Shown in pieces: positions 59,101-64,000 of a stretch of 64,000 bases of DNA. The stretch is from Plazaster borealis (lineage: Eukaryota; Echinodermata; Asteroidea; Forcipulatida; Labidiasteridae), in the NCBI GenBank assembly GCA_021014325.1, contig CM037464.1, forward strand, positions 821,001-885,000, in the 5' to 3' direction. Numbering within the stretch: position 1 is the first letter of the stretch; every line of letters starts with the position of its first letter. The position numbers and the translations under genes are program-made. The notes under the pieces are model-generated. The model ran no database searches and was not told the DNA's origin. It saw nothing but the letters and a program-made list of their open reading frames with translations.

Positions 59101-62100
59101 AAGCGCTTTTAAACATTGTGTCAAAGCGCATTACAATATTACTATTCCTGCTCATTAAGCCTTAAGCATTCCTAAAACCATCTCAACTCTTAGGAGAATG
59201 CAGCACCGGCAGCCAAGTTGACACACAGGTTGCTAATTATACACATCAACAGTCTCTATCCTCACAGCTACCCATTTACTCCTGGGTAATTAGAAGCAAT
59301 TATAGTTGAGTGTCTTGCCCAAGAACACAAGTGTCATGACCGGGATTCGAACCTACACTGTGATGACTTATCAGAGCTTGATTTTGATACTCTAGACCGT
59401 AAGGCCATGAAACAATGAGATGATCATTCTTACCTCTTTTATAAAACCTCTTCTTGTCAGATTCTTCAGCTGTCTGGATTTTAGTGCGTCAAGTTTTCTC
59501 TCCTCAGAAATCAACTCGATCTAATCAAATCATAAAAAACATTTGATCAAACTAGAAGAGAAGAATGACAGCCTAAAGGAAGGCCCAAACTCCACAAACA
59601 TGGAAAGTCTAACGACTAAAGATTTATAAAAGTTGAGGGGGAAATTATAAAATGGGCATTTATGATGTAAAATTACTATGAAGTTTACTTTTTAAACAAA
59701 CTCAGAAAGAATATCATAATTGGCACATTGCTCTTTCAGTTTATAATTTTTTTATAAGTACAATCTGGAATTAAAAATTTAGGTTTTCTGCTGAAACTTT
59801 TTTGTTCCGGATGGGAAAGCCCAAAGTTTGGATCGTCAGTAGTCATTAACAGAATGTTCTAAAAAAAATATATCTTCCTAAAAAGCAAATTCTTGACTCT
59901 TGTTGGTAACATGAATGCTATTTCAACAACTAAAATTCCCTTCTTGACAAAAACATCCATTTTCCTGACCCTTTCACTCACCTTATTATACAGCACCGAA
60001 TCACTACACTTCATTTCTGACCATGGCTTAAGAAGCATCTGCAGAATGTGTTCCTCCGCACCATCAAACAGTTCTTCAAACGGGGGTGCCCTTTCCCGAT
60101 ACACTTGAGCTCTGACGTCAATTGGGCACTCGATGTCGTAGAAACAACACTGAACAATATACTTGGAATTGATTGCCTGTGAGGAGACAATGTAGACAGA
60201 GTGGGGTTTAAAACAGAAAAATGAAAAGACTATGTCGTTCTTTTTAAAATTGTTTGACAACAAAATTATGAAGAAGATTGAGAAAACTCAAGTAGAGCAG
60301 AATTAGTTTCATTTTAAAGTTTTCATTGCAATAATTCTGATTGGGAAGCCAAGGACTCTCAGAAAAGTGAACTTAATCACCCCCATGGAGAGAAGACAAG
60401 GAAGGAAGTTTCAGTTTTAGATGTGGGAGGAATGTGAATGAAATACAGTCATCTTATTTTACAGCAATTTGTCCAGATTTTTCAGCAAGTATGATTTTGC
60501 TTTTCAAGAGTATGAGTTCTTGCACTATCGACTCTACTTTCAAAACAAAACTGGAGATATTTTGATGATGCTCCCACAAACTACTCTAGATTGTGAATTG
60601 TTACGCCGCTAGTTTTGATTTTTAAGTGTTGCTTTCTCACAGTATTCTATAACCTATCTGAACTTGGTAGTCTCCCAATTTCCAATCTACTCCACAACAG
60701 TGACACATGAAATGATGATTGTGTTTAGGAATTAAGAACTTATCAAAACAGTTGCAAGATTGAAAACACATTGACAGTTATGTACTAAGGAAAAAGTCAG
60801 CTTTGTTTTGGTACTAAAACTTTTGTTAACACAAATAGTAATCACTCTCCGAAACAGCAGTTTGAAAAAATTCAACTTCAACCGCAATTTTCTCCACACA
60901 CAGAGTGTTTGACTGTGGTGCACCATACGTCAGTTCGTGGCGGGACCAATGAATTAACTGAACATACCTGTGCTTTTCTGTTTAGAGTAAATGCATCAAA
61001 GACATCGGCATAGAAGAGAGCATGATAGTCTTGCAGCTCATGCCAACAACTCAGACAGTTTATCAGCGTCTGTGATTGGAAACAAAAAATGAGTAATGCC
61101 ATAAAAAGTAAGAGTACAGCACTGACCAAATTAATGACCTAAACCACTTTTTTATATATATTTTTATGCAAGTTTGCCCCAAACAAGACTAAAAGCCACT
61201 CTTGGTAAGGGGCTACAAGAAGAAAACATGTAAGATGAACATAACTCTAGGGAGCTGAAGGTAGGAATTGATATTTCTTTGAAAAATAGTCTAGATTGTA
61301 GGATGGAGGGAAACGTGCACCAGGCAAGGAGTTCCAAAGAGATGCACTCACTGACAGAGCTGGTTCTATTGATTACTTTAAAATATTTGAATAAATTGTT
61401 AATGACCTTATGTTTGGACCCTAGCAGAGTCTTTCTCTCTTTGAGAAAGACCCTACTAGGGTCAAAACATGAGGCTGTTAACACTTGTTGTTACTTTTCT
61501 ATTATGTTTTTTAAGGAAATATTGAAGTGCATTTATAATTGTTGTTTTTTTAATGACAAATTAAATTTGAATTTAGCATTTACTTCAGACAAGACTTTTC
61601 TTGGAGATTTGCATACAATCCATAGCAATACTGTGAAAAGTTTTACATTTATTTAAAAAAAACCATGAAATTGTAAATGGAATTTTGTCAAGCTTTAGAT
61701 TTTGTTTTTTTTAGTTTAGAATTAATACAATCAATTGAGGTTTGCGGAGACACCATGTAATAAATATCTTTATGAGCTGAGAAGAACCACAACAGCTCAC
61801 AAAGAGTTGTTAAACCACTGGTTCTTCTCAGATTTAACACAGCTCATAAAGAGATTTATAACATGCTGTCAAAATCCTACTTCAGAATTTTTAAGGCATT
61901 TAAATCATCATCAAATGTCCACTTCCTTTCCTTTTTGTACTTACTTGGTTTTCTAGTTTCTCCAGGTACGCCATGAAGAATCCTCCAGCCTTCTTCTCAT
62001 GGTACAGTCCCTCTAGAAGGCTCTCCATCCTACGCCCTCCAAAGAACTCACTCTCCTCCGAAGCGATACTGCTCACAGAAGATGAGGCTGAGGACGGGCG

Positions 62101-63536
62101 TTTTTTGTGTGGTGTGTTCGGCCTGGAAAAGATCAAACAATTGTGTTAAGATGACAACTTTTGTACAGATCTCTGTTGGAAATAAAGAGCCACTGAATGG
62201 CAGTTCAGGAAAGAGATGGGAGGGAAGATTGAAGGAGAGGCGGCGGATGATTTTGCAAAGTACACTGATGGAAAAACTTGGACAGGGCAGTGAAAGACAA
62301 CGTCAGACGTGGAGAGGAACGAAACTGATGTACACTTTCAGAAAAAGGCAGAGGGTTGACTATCATTGCCAAATCTCTCAAAGAACTTCAACCCAACATA
62401 AGTGGCAAAGCCCTGGTACTTAGGTACAATAAACTTAAAGCAAAAGGTGATGATCTTTTCAAAAGAAAATCAGTGTTCAGTCACACCATCATGTCTTGAA
62501 AACAAAACTCACTCAAATTGCAAATCAAAAACTCTGAACTTTTGATACCGTGGCATGAAAATTAAATCATTTGATATTTCTCTCTACCTTATTTTTTTCT
62601 TCTCCGGCTTACTCTCAGCTACAACCTCTCCAGATCCTATCGTCACTAATTTCTCATGACTGATCCCACCGCTGCCACCGAATCCTTCCTCAACCCGTTC
62701 GAGGTCAAGAGGAGCCAATTCAACAGGCAAAGCCTCACCAACGATACATTTACTTGGCGGGCGCGATTGAGGAGGAGCTGGGGACCTTGGGGGACTTGGT
62801 TTGATCCCAGAGCCGATACTGATCGTGATGTTGCGGGGAGTGGATGGGGAAGCCATCTTGGAGTGGTGGGTAGGCTTCTTAGCTGTCATGGAGGTCATGA
62901 GGCTGGATACAGGGAGGGTTGGGAGAGTTTTGCTGCGTTGGGTTTTACGAGGCATCGGAGGGCTTGGAGATTGGTCAGTTCTTCTCGATGAACTCTGTAG
63001 AGTAAACAAGAAAGTCAGACAAATGTGAAAACCAGTGCCAAGTGATTTCATCACTTGGGAAAATGCTGCAGACATCTTAAACATTTGGATCTTTCACTCT
63101 TAGCAGTCAGAAAATGACTGGGGCTAGCCAGGACTCTGACCTGAAAATTTAACATTTATAAAAAGCATTGGAGAAATAGCAGTTGTGGCACGAGAATTTT
63201 GAAATGGAGTTGAATCAACACCATGTAAAATACGAAGAAAACAAATCCCACATGACAAAAGAGAAAACAGAAAACTAAAAATTAAAGTAACATTGACCCC
63301 CAAAAGGCAACTGTCTTCTTACCTCTGTTGACTGTTGACTGAAGCTGTGCCTTAACCTTGGCCAGCATGTCTTGGGTCTGAGCGGGAGTAACGTTACAGT
63401 CTTTGGCTCAGGGTAAGAGGCGCTGTTATTGCTGCTGCTGCTAAGTAGCTTCTGACGGTTGTAGATTTGATTTGTGGTGTTGCTATTAGGGCCGCTGCTA
63501 CTGTTGTACATTTCTCGCATCAGGAACCGCGGCGCC
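50105..63536 (-). CDS. RGS22: Regulator of G-protein signalling 22-like protein (3' part of gene)
   Basis: Fifteen minus-strand exons keep frame for 922 aa up to the stop: 63323-63536, 62588-62994, 61945-62122, 60968-61069, 59982-60176, 59434-59520, 58771-58933, 55797-55975, 54522-54749, 54123-54284, 53066-53248, 52433-52585, 51759-51975, 51027-51116, 50105-50313. The first starts mid-codon, so N-terminal exons lie off the right edge (human protein about 1260 aa). A Ser/Pro-rich linker comes first. RGS-type regions lie at about 230-350 (HALFYADVFDAF), 430-560 (FRQFLGEDNYAITDLMCWMD, YFFGPNSPAT) and 595-715 (ISFRQALMNP, DVLFWLEVQKF, MGPYVFREAQ). A basic coiled coil (about 722-751), an acidic stretch and a Lys-rich C terminus follow. 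RGS domains bind Gα. RGS22 is testis-enriched in mammals. The assignment rests on the YFFGPNSPAT and VLFWLEVQKF blocks and three-domain layout. Confidence 0.9.
50758..51050. repeat. ~98-bp triplication that copies an RGS22 exon end and donor
   Basis: Three tandem units of 98-99 bp contain GCCAACAAACAGGACCCTGT and CTTTTACCTCTATCTGATGA. On the minus strand each holds the last 22 coding bases of the 51027-51116 exon followed by AG|GTAAAAG. So the true donor at 51026 is followed by two decoy copies, at about 50928 and 50830. Confidence 0.88.
51385..51550 (-). repeat. tRNA-derived SINE, family B
   Basis: The plus strand reads ATGTGGGAGGAAAAACACAA ... GGGACTCGAACCGGGG ... AACCACTGGGCCAACCTGG. Reversed, this is a tRNA-like head with a GGTTCGAGTCCC B box. 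A partial relative follows at 51625-51715. Confidence 0.8.
53527..53885 (-). repeat. tRNA-derived SINE, family A
   Basis: The plus strand starts with an AATAATAATAATAGTGGCTTC run and body, then GACACAAGTGTTATCACTGG, GGGATTCGAACCTACAC and TAAACCGCTTGGCCATTACA. It is in minus orientation, in an RGS22 intron. Confidence 0.85.
55628..55745 (-). repeat. tRNA-derived SINE, family B (partial)
   Basis: TGTGGGAGGAAAACCCAAAA ... CACATCCACATATGACCCAG ... ACCACTGAGCCAACCTGA. The B box is lost. It directly abuts an RGS22 exon-side region. Confidence 0.7.
56000..56020. repeat. (AAT)n microsatellite
   Basis: Short AAT run followed by GATTTGTATAGCGCTGATATC, which resembles the distal end of family A SINEs. 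Confidence 0.75.
56550..56815 (-). repeat. ~40-bp degenerate minisatellite
   Basis: Repeated GAAGACTGTAGTCTTGAAGA plus AAGGGGGTGTGAGGTACA units with length variation. A 107-aa minus frame across it is a repeat translation. It lies in an RGS22 intron. Confidence 0.85.
56880..57235 (-). repeat. tRNA-derived SINE, family A
   Basis: The body holds GTGCAATCTGCAGCCATGAC and ATCCCATCCGAAGGACGAAG. The tail is CCTTGCTTAAGGACACAAGT, with GACCGTGACTCGAACCCACA as the eroded B box. Confidence 0.8.
57853..57940 (+). repeat. 17-bp tandem repeat
   Basis: Five to six units of GACTAGCGCCAAAACAA with GCGTC/GCGCT variants. Confidence 0.9.
58275..58432 (-). repeat. tRNA-derived SINE, family B
   Basis: Best-preserved copy: ATGTGGGAGGAAAACCCCAA ... 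GGTGGGATTCGAACTGGGGT ... AACCACTGAGCCAACCTGA. Reversed, A and B boxes are clear. A short relic of the same family sits at 60413-60437. Confidence 0.85.
59078..59412 (-). repeat. tRNA-derived SINE, family A
   Basis: It starts with TAATAATAATGTAGGTATTT and has AAGCGCTTTTAAAC, then CAAGTGTCATGACCGGGATTCGAACCTACA and CTAGACCGTAAGGCCATGA, in minus orientation. It lies just upstream (plus coordinates) of the 59434-59520 RGS22 exon. Confidence 0.85.
61398..61484. repeat. Short hairpin repeat, same family as 3746
   Basis: Left TAGCAGAGTCTTTCTC and right GAGAAAGACCCTACTAGGGTC arms with AATGACCTTATG/CATGAGGCTGTTAAC ends. It lies in an RGS22 intron. Confidence 0.7.
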
Positions 63537-64000
63537 CTAAATAAAAACAAAACATCACTCCACCAGTCAATAACAAAACATGCCTTGCAGTAACTACTGC
63601 TAAGATACCACCAAAGTCATGCCCGTATTGTAACTTCCAGGAACTTTTCGGAACCTTATTCAGGAGTTTTCTTCTGAAGGAAATAAAATTCGCACCCATA
63701 TCCAAATGTCTGAATAGTTTTACGACTGAAAGTTGAAAAGTCTTCACATGTGTATTAATTTTTTTACACTGTGGACTTCATTTGTGGAACACCATATCCG
63801 TAATCTCCAAGTATGATTCCTTGAAACGGCTCTATACAGAAACTTCCCGGTTCTAACAAGAATCGTATTTAAGAACCATAACGGTGTTTCCAATATTTTA
63901 AGAAGCCTACTCAGAGAAGATACAAATTCATGGTTGATCATTATCATCTTCAATTTGACATTTTTTTCACAGCTTTCTTCTTCAAATTATCAATAAAACG
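63537..64000. other. RGS22 intron at right edge
   Basis: Sequence upstream (minus strand) of the first visible RGS22 exon. Two short minus frames (63520-63747, 63744-63953) have no recognisable RGS22 content, so no exon is called. Confidence 0.4.

Noticed and set aside
63520..63953. Further upstream RGS22 exon at the right edge
   Set aside because: The open frames here show no RGS22-like residues, and I could not find a phase-matched donor.

Overview
The window is animal nuclear DNA. It has GT-AG introns in every phase, small coding exons, dense tRNA-derived SINEs, hairpin MITEs and TTAGGG-type telomeric repeat blocks. The dispersed repeats, and a foldback transposon built like the sea-urchin TU elements, suggest an echinoderm. 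A sea star is my best guess, from recall of repeat families and not from a search.

Layout: (1) 1-1800 is a roughly 1.3 kb TGGCC pentamer satellite flanked on both sides by CCCTAA-type repeats. (2) 3363-7103 (+) holds a four-exon gene for a small type I receptor-like protein: signal peptide, one six-cysteine Sushi/CCP domain, one membrane helix, and a long tail with four YA-x-[IV] tyrosine motifs. (3) 9988-16630 (-) holds the complete five-exon EEF1E1 (AIMP3/p18) gene, 171 aa. Its first intron carries a foldback transposon with an 8-bp target duplication and a nested retroposed insert. (4) 17126-41660 (+) holds a 25-exon, 962-aa type II membrane protein of the ENPP1-3 family. It is divergent from EEF1E1 across about 0.5 kb. 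Every canonical zinc ligand and the nucleophilic Thr are replaced, so it should be a pseudo-phosphodiesterase. (5) 41.7-50.1 kb has no supported gene. Most of it is unique AT-rich sequence plus a 2.7 kb satellite of 54-bp units. (6) 50105-63536 (-) holds the 3' 15 coding exons (922 codons) of an RGS22-like protein with three RGS-type regions. Its N-terminal exons lie beyond the right edge.

I found no operon-like relationship between the genes. The one clear arrangement is the EEF1E1/ENPP divergent pair. The strongest leads are the fully degenerate ENPP active site, the Sushi/tyrosine-motif receptor, and two places where a minisatellite has multiplied a splice donor of a host gene. All gene models are manual splice assemblies in which every exon junction keeps the reading frame. 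Residue homologies were compared by eye with remembered family motifs.
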